From contig NZ_LVYD01000001.1 of the NCBI RefSeq assembly GCF_002077945.1, positions 310,001 to 374,000 of the forward strand: DNA of 64,000 nucleotides, given 5' to 3'. Shown in pieces: positions 8,562 through 17,417 of the stretch. Under the pieces are notes generated by a model. That model saw only the letters and a list, made by a program, of their open reading frames with translations. It searched no databases and was not told the origin of the DNA. How positions within the stretch are numbered: position 1 is the first letter of the stretch; every line of letters starts with the position of its first letter. A program made the position numbers and the translations under genes. This DNA comes from Niastella vici. GTDB lineage: Bacteria; Bacteroidota; Bacteroidia; Chitinophagales; Chitinophagaceae.

Positions 8562-9290
8562 ATGAACAGTATTGACAAAATGGAATATAACACTACCAGG
8601 AACCACCTGGTAATGCGTGAATACGGAAGGCATATTCAAAAAATGATTGAATATCTGCTGACGCTCGAAGATCAGGAGACCCGCCAACGCAATGCTTATG
8701 CAGTGATTGAACTGATGGGATTTTTGAACCCTCATTTAAAGAACGTTGAAGATTTCAGACATAAATTATGGGATCACCTGTTCCTGATCTCCGATTTTAA
8801 ACTGGCGGTTGAATCGCCCTATCCCATTCCCACACGGGAAACTTTAAAATCAAGACCAGGACCGCTGCCCTATCCCAAGCGCTATCCCAAATTCTCACAC
8901 CTGGGCAAAAACCTGGAGTTGGTTATCAATAAGGCATTGAAAGAAGAATCGGGCGACAAACGCCAGGGCTTTGCCAATGCCATTGCCTATTATATGAAAC
9001 TGGCTTATAATAACTGGCATAAAGAAACAGTACACGATGACGCCATTCAGGGCGAATTGACCAATATTACCGAAGGCCAGCTAACATTTACCAACACCCC
9101 TTACGTTCGTCAGCATCGCCCCAGCGACAACCGCGACCGCGATCGTGGCGGTTATGGCGATTACCGTAATAAACGCGGTCAGAAGTTCCAGGGCCGTGGC
9201 GGCCGCGATAACAGGGACCGCGATGGCGGTGGCCGAAACGACCGCAAAGACCGCAATGACCGGGGCGGGAAGTTCAAGAAAAGATATTAA
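8562..9290 (+). CDS. DUF4290 protein with an RGG-like C-terminal tail
   Basis: A 242-residue soluble protein. Residues 1-180 match the Bacteroidota-specific DUF4290 family (YNTTRNHLVMREYGRHIQKM, LWDHLFLISDF), a helical domain of unknown function commonly found next to murA. The last 50 or so residues are very rich in Arg, Gly, Asp and Asn (RDRDRGGYGDYR, GRGGRDNRDRD, NDRGGKFKKRY), resembling disordered RGG tails that bind RNA or condense; that role is an inference. An alternative start is the Met at codon 7 (8580). A terminator hairpin follows the gene. Confidence 0.82.
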   Translation: MNSIDKMEYNTTRNHLVMREYGRHIQKMIEYLLTLEDQETRQRNAYAVIELMGFLNPHLKNVEDFRHKLWDHLFLISDFKLAVESPYPIPTRETLKSRPGPLPYPKRYPKFSHLGKNLELVINKALKEESGDKRQGFANAIAYYMKLAYNNWHKETVHDDAIQGELTNITEGQLTFTNTPYVRQHRPSDNRDRDRGGYGDYRNKRGQKFQGRGGRDNRDRDGGGRNDRKDRNDRGGKFKKRY

Positions 9291-9354
9291 TAGGGAAGTA
9301 GGAATTTCGCACTTCCAGCCATCAAACAGGTGGATAAAAGAATTATTAATAAAT

Positions 9355-9389
9355 AAAACCCCGACAGTAAAAGCTATTGTCGGGGTTTT
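9355..9389 (+). terminator. Terminator after the DUF4290 gene
   Basis: A stem of AAAACCCCGACA against TTGTCGGGGTTTT with a loop of about ten bases, ending in a short T-run. It lies between the DUF4290 gene and murA and runs directly into the -7 element of murA at 9389, so terminator and promoter are back to back. Confidence 0.8.
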
Positions 9390-9396
9390 ATATTTG
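9389..9396 (+). promoter_or_regulatory. -7 promoter element of murA (TATATTTG)
   Basis: An exact TAnnTTTG match. It predicts a start near 9403 and a leader of about 43 bases before the murA ATG at 9446. No -33 TTTG is visible because the terminator stem occupies that position. Confidence 0.45.
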
Positions 9397-9445
9397 CAGC
9401 TTATTATGGGTACCACCCAAGGTTAAAAACCAGGAAAAAGTAACT

Positions 9446-10750
9446 ATGAATTCTTTTGAAGTCATCGGCGGTAAAAAATTAAAAGGAGAAATCGTTCCGC
9501 AAGGCGCAAAGAACGAAGCACTGCAAATCATCAGTGCCGTATTGCTTACGTCTCAAAAAGTAACCATTACCAATATTCCCGACATTTTAGATGTAAACCT
9601 GTTGATCGAATTGCTGGGCGAAATGAACGTAAAGATCGAACGCCCGCAACGAGATACCTGCATATTTCAGGCCGATGACGTAAACGTAGATTACCTGCGC
9701 AGCGATGGCTATAAGCAAAAAAGCGGTCGCCTGCGGGGCTCCGTTATGCTGGCCGGCCCTATGCTGGCCCGTTTTAGAAAAGCCTATATTCCCAAACCCG
9801 GTGGCGACAAAATAGGCCGCCGCAGGCTCGATACCCATATAATTGGTTTCGAAAAACTGGGCGCTACCTTCAATTATTTACCCGAAGATGGCTTTTTTGA
9901 ACTGCAGGCGCCCGACCTCAGGGGCAACTACCTCATGCTTGATGAACCCTCTGTTACCGGCACCGCCAATATCGTTATGGCAGCAGTAATGGCCGAGGGC
10001 ATTACCACCATTTATAACGCCGCATGCGAACCGTATCTTCAGCAGCTCTGTAAAATGCTTAACCGCATGGGCGCAAAAATAAGCGGTATCGGAAGCAACC
10101 TGCTTACCATTGAAGGCGTACAATCGCTCAATGGTACCGAACACCGCATGCTGCCCGATATGATCGAGATCGGTTCGTTTATAGGACTGGCAGCCATGAC
10201 GCAAAGTGATATCACCATAAAAAACGCCGGGATAGAACACCTGGGCATTATTCCCGATAAATTCAGGCAGCTGGGTATTCAGCTGCAATTTGAAGGCGAT
10301 GATATTCATGTGCCCGCACAGGAGGTGTATGAAATTCAAACCTTCCTCGATGGGTCGGTGCTTACCATTTACGATCATCCCTGGCCGGGTTTTACCCCCG
10401 ACCTGCTGAGCATTGTGCTCGTAGTGGCCACCCAGGCCCGCGGCAGCGTGCTCATTCATCAAAAGATGTTCGAAAGCCGCCTGTTCTTTGTTGACAAGCT
10501 TATTGATATGGGCGCCCAGATCATTTTATGCGACCCCCATCGTGCTGCCGTGATCGGTTTAGGCCGCGAACAAAACCTGCGGGGTATTCAAATGAGCAGC
10601 CCCGATATCAGGGCCGGGGTATCGCTCCTGATCGCAGCACTGAGCGCCGACGGTAAAAGTGTGATCCAGAATATTGAACAGATCGACCGCGGCTATCAGT
10701 ACATCGATAAACGCCTGCAGGCACTGGGCGCAGATATCAAAAGAATATAA
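9446..10750 (+). CDS. murA: UDP-N-acetylglucosamine 1-carboxyvinyltransferase
   Basis: Transfers enolpyruvate from PEP to UDP-GlcNAc, the first committed step of peptidoglycan synthesis. The 434-residue protein has the expected two-lobed EPSP-synthase-like pattern: GGKKLKGEIVPQGAKNEAL at the start and DIRAGVSLLIAAL near the end. In the active-site loop the usual PGGC is PGGD (Asp121, in KPGGDKIGRRRLD). A Cys-to-Asp change at this site is known to make MurA insensitive to fosfomycin in other bacteria. The ATG at 9446 gives the conserved N-terminus; the frame to 9377 overlaps the terminator and promoter. Confidence 0.95.
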   Translation: MNSFEVIGGKKLKGEIVPQGAKNEALQIISAVLLTSQKVTITNIPDILDVNLLIELLGEMNVKIERPQRDTCIFQADDVNVDYLRSDGYKQKSGRLRGSVMLAGPMLARFRKAYIPKPGGDKIGRRRLDTHIIGFEKLGATFNYLPEDGFFELQAPDLRGNYLMLDEPSVTGTANIVMAAVMAEGITTIYNAACEPYLQQLCKMLNRMGAKISGIGSNLLTIEGVQSLNGTEHRMLPDMIEIGSFIGLAAMTQSDITIKNAGIEHLGIIPDKFRQLGIQLQFEGDDIHVPAQEVYEIQTFLDGSVLTIYDHPWPGFTPDLLSIVLVVATQARGSVLIHQKMFESRLFFVDKLIDMGAQIILCDPHRAAVIGLGREQNLRGIQMSSPDIRAGVSLLIAALSADGKSVIQNIEQIDRGYQYIDKRLQALGADIKRI

Positions 10751-10829
10751 ACGTGGCAAACCGGTAACAGCGCTTACGCAGGAAATTAAAATTCAGAACC
10801 CCATATAACTCAAACCACAAGACCTGTTC

Positions 10830-11408
10830 ATGTTTCAACCCAATAATAAAATAATAATTATCACCGCCCCTTCCGGCGCCGGCAAAACATCTATTACACA
10901 TTTCTTATTAAAAGAATTTCCCCAGCTGGCTTTTTCGATATCTGTGGCTACCCGTAATAGACGCGAAAACGAAGTAGAAGGAAAAGATTATTATTTTATT
11001 ACTGAAGAAGATTTTACCCGCAAGGTTCAGCATAATGAGTTTGTGGAATGGGAAATGGTGTATGAAGGAAAATATTACGGCACCCTGAAATCGGAACTGG
11101 AACGCATCTGGAACAACGGGCAGGTGCCCGTGCTTGATATAGATGTAAAAGGCGCCATACACGTACAACAACAATTCCCCGATACTACCCTGTCAATATT
11201 TGTTGAGCCACCTTCGGTTGATGAGTTAAAGCGGCGACTGAGCTCAAGGGGAACCGAAACCGAAGAAACCCTGCAGGCAAGGGTGAACAAAGCCTCCTAC
11301 GAGATCTCCTTTAAACATCATTTTCATAAAATAATCCTGAACGATAACCTCGAAAAGGCCTGTAAACAGGCTAAAGAAGTGATACAACAGTTCCTGTTTG
11401 GGGCCTGA
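10830..11408 (+). CDS. gmk: Guanylate kinase
   Basis: Phosphorylates GMP to GDP. The 192-residue protein has the P-loop APSGAGKT at residues 13-20, the GMP-binding segment (SVATRNRRENEVEGKDYYF) and the lid-region RLSSRGTETEETLQAR. The length is normal. It lies 79 bases after murA, with no obvious terminator between, so co-transcription with murA is possible. Confidence 0.95.
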   Translation: MFQPNNKIIIITAPSGAGKTSITHFLLKEFPQLAFSISVATRNRRENEVEGKDYYFITEEDFTRKVQHNEFVEWEMVYEGKYYGTLKSELERIWNNGQVPVLDIDVKGAIHVQQQFPDTTLSIFVEPPSVDELKRRLSSRGTETEETLQARVNKASYEISFKHHFHKIILNDNLEKACKQAKEVIQQFLFGA

Positions 11409-11468
11409 GATCAGGGCGCCGGAAACCCTGAACTGTGAACAGAGGCCTTGATTCTTGCGGTTTTTTTA

Positions 11469-11476
11469 TATTTTCG
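11469..11476 (+). promoter_or_regulatory. Probable -7 element of the CNNM/CorC-type gene (TATTTTCG)
   Basis: A seven-of-eight match to TAnnTTTG, with CTTG at 11447-11450 as a -33 candidate and an 18-base spacer. It lies inside the longer reading frame that begins at 11455 and so favours the ATG at 11488, which would then have a very short leader. Confidence 0.4.
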
Positions 11477-11487
11477 TAACCCAAACT

Positions 11488-12771
11488 ATGAGTTTTATCA
11501 CCATTATAGGCATTTGCATTGGCATCGCCTTTTTGTTGGTCGCCTATTTTGCCGGTATTGAGATCTCATTTACCTCGGCGAACCGGCTGAATATTGAACT
11601 GAAAAAGAAACAGGGCGCCAGCAGTGGTATTTTGTTATCAAATCTGTTCGATAACCCCTCCCGTTTTATAGGTACTAATGTAGTAGGTTTCAGCTTTTTC
11701 CTCACGATCGTGGTTTTGTTGGGGTCAATCTTCTGGAATGAATTATTCCACTGGGAAACCATGGATTTTTCGGCCAAATCATTCATAACAGTTTTTCGCC
11801 TGCTTTTTGAGATCCTGGTGTCGTGGCTGCTGATCATTTTGTTTGGCGAATGCATTCCAAAGGCCATTTTCAAGGCAAAAAGTGACTCCCTGCTGTCATT
11901 TTCGGCCAGGGTTGGCCTGCTGGGCCTGTTCGACCAGTTATTTTACTGGATAGCCGCCGCCTTCGTAAAACTTTCGATCTTCATCCTGAATGTGATCTTC
12001 GATATGCGCATCGACAAGCGCAAGGAACCCTTTTCACGCAGCGATCTCGATCACTTCTTCCAGCAAACCAGTGAATATAACAGTGAGGGGAGCGACATGA
12101 ACACCGAGCTGTTCGAGAATGCCCTGTCGTTACCCAAAATAAAAGTGCGCGAATGCCTGGTACCCCGTAAAGAAATTGAGGCTATTGAGTTGAATACCAC
12201 TGTGGAGGAAGCCCGTAAAAAATTTATTTCAACCCGGCTGAGCAAGCTTATCGTGTATGCAGGCAATATTGATCATATTCTGGGCTATATTCACCAGCTT
12301 GACCTTTTCAAACAACCAGACCACGTAAAGGAAATTTTGCTGCCCATTCCCGCCATACCCGAAAGCATGAGCGCCACCGACCTCATTAATAAATTCACCA
12401 AAGAACGTAAAAGCATTGCCTGGGTAGTGGATGAATTTGGCGGAACCGCGGGTATAGTTACCATGGAAGACCTGCTTGAAGAGATATTTGGCGAAATAAA
12501 GGATGAGTACGACGTGGAAGAATTTGAGGAGAAAATGATCTCTGAAGACGAGTATATTTTATCGGGCCGGCTCGAGCTGGATTACCTGGTAGAAAAGTAC
12601 AAACTCGAATTCCCGGAAAATGATTCCGAGACCCTGTCGGGCTTTATTATTCACCAGCACGAAACCATTCCCCGCCTGAAAGAGCGCATAATCATTGGCA
12701 ATTACGAATTTGAGGTGCTGAATGTTAGCGATACCAGAATTGAGATGGTGCGCCTGAAGATCCTGCGATAA
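11488..12771 (+). CDS. CNNM/CorC (HlyC)-family membrane protein with CBS pair
   Basis: A 427-residue membrane protein. Residues 1-180 form a DUF21/CNNM transmembrane domain (three to four hydrophobic helices and the small-residue motif YFAGIEISFTSANRL). About 200-330 are a CBS pair containing IAWVVDEFGGTAGIVTMEDL. The rest is a CorC/HlyC-type domain (SGRLELDYLVEKYKLEFPEN). Relatives bind Mg-ATP and are linked to Mg or Co transport. In Bacteroidota this architecture is also shared by the gliding protein GldE, but no gldD is adjacent, so I do not use that name. The start at 11488 was chosen because of the -7 element at 11469. Confidence 0.85.
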   Translation: MSFITIIGICIGIAFLLVAYFAGIEISFTSANRLNIELKKKQGASSGILLSNLFDNPSRFIGTNVVGFSFFLTIVVLLGSIFWNELFHWETMDFSAKSFITVFRLLFEILVSWLLIILFGECIPKAIFKAKSDSLLSFSARVGLLGLFDQLFYWIAAAFVKLSIFILNVIFDMRIDKRKEPFSRSDLDHFFQQTSEYNSEGSDMNTELFENALSLPKIKVRECLVPRKEIEAIELNTTVEEARKKFISTRLSKLIVYAGNIDHILGYIHQLDLFKQPDHVKEILLPIPAIPESMSATDLINKFTKERKSIAWVVDEFGGTAGIVTMEDLLEEIFGEIKDEYDVEEFEEKMISEDEYILSGRLELDYLVEKYKLEFPENDSETLSGFIIHQHETIPRLKERIIIGNYEFEVLNVSDTRIEMVRLKILR

Positions 12772-13038
12772 ACCAGTTTCCAGTTCCCGGTTTCCAGTTA
12801 CCAGGCTTGAATTTCGATACCTCTGCAAATAATCGGGTTCTCCAAATTTTTTGCCCGGTATCCCGTAACTGGTAACCAGCAACCACTTAAAAACTAACTT
12901 TTCCCCGGTACAGGTTTCCCAACCATCGAGTATCCCCGCTTATTTCCTGCCCTTAACAAGCTTTATGTTGATACCTACCCGATAAGCCTTAAATTTGCCC
13001 CGCTTTTATTATTATTATTCAGACTTTATGGCGATCCT
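12772..13038. repeat. Spacer before tatC with short GTTTCCAGTT-type repeats
   Basis: A 267-base spacer. Its first part carries imperfect short repeats (CAGTTTCCAGTTCCCGG, then TTTCCAGTTACCAGG). About 70 bases later there is an inverted counterpart (GTAACTGGTAACCAG), so the two can pair into a long hairpin. A related string occurs at about 1388-1410 upstream of uppS. These look like dispersed intergenic repeats rather than coding sequence. Confidence 0.4.
12990..12997 (+). promoter_or_regulatory. -7 promoter element of tatC (TAAATTTG)
   Basis: An exact TAnnTTTG match, with GTTG at 12967-12970 as the -33 element and a 19-base spacer. It predicts a transcript start near 13004, about 35 bases before the tatC ATG. 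Confidence 0.55.
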
Positions 13039-13896
13039 ATGGCGATAACCTTTTTTGAAAGAAGGAGCAATGATACGGAGATGACCTTTATTGATCATCT
13101 TGAAGAATTACGCTGGCACATTATGCGCTCTGCTGTGGCTATTTTAGTTGCGGCAATTGTTATTTTTATAAATATCGATTGGGTATTCGACAACGTCGTA
13201 ATGGGGCCGGTGCGCAACAATTTTGTCTCGTACCGGGCATTGTGCAACTTCAGTCATTTCCTGAGAATTGGCGATGCGCTCTGCATGCCGCCCATTCCAC
13301 CCGGTTATAAATTACTGGGCACTACGGTAAGCGGCCCGTTCATGTCGGCCATTCAAATTGGCGTCATTGGCGGTTTTATTGCAGCATTCCCTTTCATTTT
13401 CTGGGAATTCTGGAAATTTGTAAAACCGGCCTTATCGCCCAAGGAATTAAAATACAGCCGCAATGCTATATTCTTTGTTTCGCTGTTCTTCTTTTTAGGC
13501 GCAGCCTTTGGATACTTTTTACTGGCGCCATTTACTTATAATTTTCTGGCCAATTTTACGCTGGGCCAGGCCGGTATGTACGAGTATAAACCTTCGTTGA
13601 GTGATTACATCGACAACCTGGTTGATATTATATTAGGGTGTGGTATTGCCTTCGAATTACCAATATTATCGTACGTACTTACCAAGATCGGGTTAATTAC
13701 GCCGCGGTTCCTTTCAACCTATCGTAAATATGCCTACGTGGCCATTCTGGTGGTGGCGGCCATTATTACGCCCTCACCCGACTGGACCAGCCAGATGATC
13801 GTGTTTTTACCGCTGGTGTTCTTATATGAATTAAGCGTTATTGTGTCAAAACGCGTGTATAAGAGAACCCAGGAAGAGGAAGACAACTGGCAATAA
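13039..13896 (+). CDS. tatC: Twin-arginine translocase subunit TatC
   Basis: An inner-membrane receptor for folded proteins with twin-arginine signal peptides. The 285-residue protein has six hydrophobic helices and the conserved N-terminal segment MTFIDHLEELRWHIM, plus FPFIFWEFWKFVKPAL and ELPILSYVLTKIG. The periplasmic loop after helix 1 has two Cys residues (YRALCNFSHFLRIGDALCMP). No tatA or tatB lies nearby. The ATG at 13039 is preceded by an overlapping out-of-frame ATG at 13028 that yields only six codons, with an eight-base direct repeat ATGGCGAT at the two sites. Confidence 0.95.
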   Translation: MAITFFERRSNDTEMTFIDHLEELRWHIMRSAVAILVAAIVIFINIDWVFDNVVMGPVRNNFVSYRALCNFSHFLRIGDALCMPPIPPGYKLLGTTVSGPFMSAIQIGVIGGFIAAFPFIFWEFWKFVKPALSPKELKYSRNAIFFVSLFFFLGAAFGYFLLAPFTYNFLANFTLGQAGMYEYKPSLSDYIDNLVDIILGCGIAFELPILSYVLTKIGLITPRFLSTYRKYAYVAILVVAAIITPSPDWTSQMIVFLPLVFLYELSVIVSKRVYKRTQEEEDNWQ

Positions 13897-13938
13897 TATT
13901 AGCTGATAAAAATTATAATTAGTCAACTCAATCAAAAT

Positions 13939-14385
13939 ATGTTCGAATTCTCAAAACCCATTGCCATTGGCAGCGATCATGCAGGTTATGATTATAAAGT
14001 GGCACTTGTAAAATGGTTAACCGAAAAAGGATACACCGTAGCCGACAAAGGCGTTGATGAAAACAAATCAGTAGATTATCCTGATTACGCGCATCCGGTG
14101 GCTGATTCGGTAGAAAAAGGGGAAGTAGCATTTGGAATATTACTTTGCGGCAGCGCCAATGGCGTTTGCATTACCGCCAACAAACACCAGGGTATACGCG
14201 CCGGCCTTTCATTTGAAACAGAAGTGGCCCGGTTAATACGTCAGCATAATGATGCCAACGTGATCTGTATTCCGGCCCGTTTTGTTTCGCTGGAAATTGC
14301 CAAAGAAATGATCGAGATCTTTATTGCCACCCCGTTTGAAGGTGGCCGTCACCAAACAAGGGTGAATAAAATAGCTTGTGTTTAA
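13939..14385 (+). CDS. rpiB: Ribose-5-phosphate isomerase B
   Basis: Interconverts ribose 5-phosphate and ribulose 5-phosphate. The 148-residue protein shows the RpiB/LacA pattern: GSDHAGYDYK at residues 11-20, VDYPDYAHPVA, and the active-site Cys70 in LLCGSANGVCITANK. It lies 42 bases after tatC on the same strand and is followed by a strong terminator, so tatC and rpiB probably form one unit. Confidence 0.95.
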   Translation: MFEFSKPIAIGSDHAGYDYKVALVKWLTEKGYTVADKGVDENKSVDYPDYAHPVADSVEKGEVAFGILLCGSANGVCITANKHQGIRAGLSFETEVARLIRQHNDANVICIPARFVSLEIAKEMIEIFIATPFEGGRHQTRVNKIACV

Positions 14386-14404
14386 AACTATCTAAGGGCA
14401 ACAT

Positions 14405-14449
14405 AAAGCCGGAAAGGAACAGCTTAACAGCCTTCCTTTCCGGCTTTTT
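14405..14449 (+). terminator. Terminator after rpiB
   Basis: A stem of AAAGCCGGAAAGGA against TTCCTTTCCGGCTTT followed by a T-run, 20 bases after the rpiB stop. Confidence 0.88.
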
Positions 14450-14647
14450 AATTTATTGGCTGCCCCAAAAAAGATCAATGAAGGGGCTCCTTTATTAAAT
14501 TAATGGAAGATCGAAAAAAATGGATCGGCGGGTTCTACAATTGAATCGACGAAACAGGTACACATCAAATAAACACTTAGATGTTAAGCAATTACACAAG
14601 ATTTTTCCTTTGCAAGCGTTAGTACTCGTACAAAATAATCCGTTTTT

Positions 14648-15067
14648 ATGAAGAATGACCGTTTATTGAAAAAGACCCTTTTAAGCGCTGCTTTTACTTT
14701 GGCTATGGTAATTTCTCAAACTGTTAACGCACAGGACGCCAATGCCAACGCTGCAGCAACTGAAAAGAAAGAATCGCACAGCGACAATCGCGCAGAACAC
14801 AGGGACCGCCGCGACTTTAAACACGACAGAAAAGATTCTGTTGGTGCAAAAGAAAGAAAAGCAGAACTAAAAGATAAAAAAGAAGATCGCAAGGATGTAC
14901 GTGAAGACCGCCGCGATAAGAAAGAAGATAAAGCCGAAGACCGCAAAGACAGGCGCGAAGACAAACTCGACAAAAAAGAAGACCGCAAGGATAAACACGA
15001 AGACCGCCGCGACTTAAGAGAAGACAGAAGAGAGCATCCGAAAAAAGATTCCACCCATCACGTATAA
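14648..15067 (+). CDS. Secreted low-complexity Lys/Arg/Asp/Glu-rich protein
   Basis: A 139-residue protein with a signal peptide (hydrophobic LLSAAFTLAMVISQTVNA, then QDA) and a mature part made almost entirely of charged residues in degenerate repeats of the form DKKEDRKD and EDRRD (residues 55-135). Positive and negative charges alternate, so it is probably a long charged helix or a disordered polyampholyte in the periplasm or outside the cell. No domain is recognised. The clean signal peptide and a terminator just after the stop support a real gene. The function is unknown. Confidence 0.65.
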   Translation: MKNDRLLKKTLLSAAFTLAMVISQTVNAQDANANAAATEKKESHSDNRAEHRDRRDFKHDRKDSVGAKERKAELKDKKEDRKDVREDRRDKKEDKAEDRKDRREDKLDKKEDRKDKHEDRRDLREDRREHPKKDSTHHV

Positions 15068-15081
15068 TGTATTCACAACAA

Positions 15082-15110
15082 GGCCCCGCAAAAAAACGGG
15101 GCCCTTTTTC
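15082..15110 (+). terminator. Terminator after the charged-repeat gene
   Basis: A perfect seven-base GGCCCCG/CGGGGCC stem with an A-rich loop and CTTTTTC tail, 15 bases after the stop. It lies between convergent genes. Confidence 0.85.
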
Positions 15111-15142
15111 CTAAATCTAATGCTGAAGTTCAGCTTCTTTCC

Positions 15143-17251
15143 CTAATTACGGTATTTATTATTTTTCAGCAGCCAGCTGGCGCTTTGATAATAAGCAATG
15201 GCTTGTTTAACCAGGCTGTCTTTCAACGGTTCCTTCTGCGCTTTTCCGGTAGTAAAATCAGGTTTGTATTGTTCTATTTGCTGTACAGGCGACTGAATCA
15301 CCAATGCCCCATTTCTAAGATACCCTAGTCCCTGGTAGGTGCTGATGAACGCCCTTTCATGACCGGCCGGCAGCGTGAAAATATCCTGTCCAAAAAACTT
15401 TGAGCGGTAGTTAAATTTTAATAAACCAAGAATAGAAGGCGCAATATCGATCTGGGCCATCAGTCGATCACATTTTTGTGGCTGAATAGTGCCGGGACTG
15501 TACATCAGCAAAGGAATATGATAGCCTGTAACGGGTAACTCTACACTACCTGCACTACCCGCGCAATGATCGGCCACTATTACAAACACCGTATTCTTAA
15601 ACCAGGGTTTTGCGCTGGCTTCCTGAATAAATTTTCCGATAGCATAATCGGTATATTTTACCGCCCCTTCCCTCGCCTGCCGTGAAGGCGGAATATCTAT
15701 TCTTCCTTCTGGATAGGTGAACGGGCGATGGTTCGATACCGTCATCACATGCGCAAAAAACGGTTTTCCTGTTTTGTAATTGGCATCAAGGTTTTGAAGG
15801 GTGAGGGTGAAAAGGTCCTCATCGGCCACACCCCATATATTGGCATAATGAATTTGTTCGGGGCGCAATGCTTTGCGGTCGATGACCTCATAATGATTGC
15901 CCGAGAAAAAGGCATTCATGTTATCGAAGTATCCATAACCGCCATACAGGTATTGTGTTATGTAGCCTTTCGATTTAAACACGGCGCCTAATGAAAACAT
16001 ATTTTCATTATCGGGGCGCTTAACGATGCTTTGCCCTGGTGTTGGCGGTATTGACAGCGACAACGCCTCAAGGCCTCGCACGGTTCTGGTTCCGCTGGCA
16101 TACAAATTGGTGAACAACAGGCTTTTTGTGGCCAGGCTGTCCAGAAAGGGCGTAATATGCTGATCATTGCCAAATGCATTCATAAAATCGGCGCTAAAGC
16201 TTTCCACACTTATCAGCACCACGTTCATGGGCTTTTCCGGTTCGGCATAAGAGACCATGCGCTCAATACTGTAGGGATCATCATTTATAAACCGGGTATT
16301 GGGCGTAGCCAGTTCCTTACGCACAATGCTGAAGGCTTCTGCATCGGGCAGTACTTTATAAAACTTGTAGAAATCAAGCTCATTATTATTGAAGGCTGTT
16401 CCAAATTCAAACAGGCCATTGGCGGCCAGCTCATTGGCATATGCATTATTGCTGAACTTCTTCCATTTATTGGTTGCAAATAAAAATGTGATCACCGGAA
16501 AAACCAGCAAAGCCAGGGAAATAACTGTACGCCGGGCAAAAGGAACTTCCTGTTTCAACGACCTGGCAATGGGTCTTCTTAAATACCATACAACCGCAAA
16601 AGCCGATACCAACACTCCGGCAATGATCCATACAACAGGATATGATTCCTGAATATTCCCCAGTACTTCGGTTGTATATATCAGATAATCTACAGCAATA
16701 AAATTGTACCGGGTCGAAAATTCATTCCAGAAAAAATATTCGCTAATGGCATTAAATAGCAGCAGAAAGGTTATCAGGAAAAAATCGGCATACAGTACAT
16801 ATTTACGCCAATGTGTGCGGAAGACAGGCCCTTTTTGAGCCATTAAAATAAAAATACCAAGCCGTATACCAATAACAGCTACAATACCCCAATGCAAAGC
16901 CGCATTATATTCAGCAGGAACAAGCTGGGAAAAAGCAAAAAACAACAGGAGGCCCGCATACAGCAACAGCATCCATTTTCGCCATTTAGGCAGGTAAATA
17001 GTTTCGCTGGTTAACCATAGGTGCAATACAAAGGGAATGATAATATAGGAACTCACAGCCAGGTCATAAACCAGCCCAATTCCAAATACGCCCAGCAGAT
17101 TGGTGATCGTTAAGTCGAATCCTTTACCGGTATACAATAATAAGCCTATTCGTGTTGCACACGAAATGCCCAGAATAATGAATACCAATAACAGGATAAT
17201 CCCAAAACGATGACCCAGGCCTTTCTGAATGAAGGATCGCAATCGTTGCAT
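15143..17251 (-). CDS. LtaS-like phosphoglycerol transferase / sulfatase-fold membrane protein
   Basis: A 702-residue protein of the alkaline-phosphatase superfamily. About five hydrophobic helices occupy residues 17-260. The extracytoplasmic catalytic domain begins near 340 with VVLISVESFSADF (metal-binding Glu350). It continues with SGTRTVRGLEALSLS, where Thr390 is the likely nucleophile, and IVADHCAGS near 560, an Asp-His metal site. Family members transfer phosphoglycerol from phosphatidylglycerol to lipoteichoic acid or to periplasmic glucans (MdoB). Gram-negative Bacteroidota lack lipoteichoic acid, so the acceptor here is unknown. Confidence 0.85.
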   Translation of the reverse strand: MQRLRSFIQKGLGHRFGIILLLVFIILGISCATRIGLLLYTGKGFDLTITNLLGVFGIGLVYDLAVSSYIIIPFVLHLWLTSETIYLPKWRKWMLLLYAGLLLFFAFSQLVPAEYNAALHWGIVAVIGIRLGIFILMAQKGPVFRTHWRKYVLYADFFLITFLLLFNAISEYFFWNEFSTRYNFIAVDYLIYTTEVLGNIQESYPVVWIIAGVLVSAFAVVWYLRRPIARSLKQEVPFARRTVISLALLVFPVITFLFATNKWKKFSNNAYANELAANGLFEFGTAFNNNELDFYKFYKVLPDAEAFSIVRKELATPNTRFINDDPYSIERMVSYAEPEKPMNVVLISVESFSADFMNAFGNDQHITPFLDSLATKSLLFTNLYASGTRTVRGLEALSLSIPPTPGQSIVKRPDNENMFSLGAVFKSKGYITQYLYGGYGYFDNMNAFFSGNHYEVIDRKALRPEQIHYANIWGVADEDLFTLTLQNLDANYKTGKPFFAHVMTVSNHRPFTYPEGRIDIPPSRQAREGAVKYTDYAIGKFIQEASAKPWFKNTVFVIVADHCAGSAGSVELPVTGYHIPLLMYSPGTIQPQKCDRLMAQIDIAPSILGLLKFNYRSKFFGQDIFTLPAGHERAFISTYQGLGYLRNGALVIQSPVQQIEQYKPDFTTGKAQKEPLKDSLVKQAIAYYQSASWLLKNNKYRN

Positions 17252-17417
17252 GTTTCTTAATGTAAACCGAATTTGTATTAAACTAAATTATAAAGTGCTC
17301 TGTTTCAATGCCCCAATAGTTAGTAAAACCAGCCTTTTGCTATTTCCCCCTATCGGCAGGAACAGGATCAGGAAAATTTTTATGGGTCAGGCAACAGGCC
17401 ATGGCAAAATTACAATG

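Noticed and set aside
9878-10462. 194-codon minus-strand frame inside murA
   Set aside because: Antisense shadow of murA.
11488-12771. Naming the CNNM/CorC-type gene gldE
   Set aside because: The architecture fits, but gldD is not adjacent and the wider family shares the same domains.
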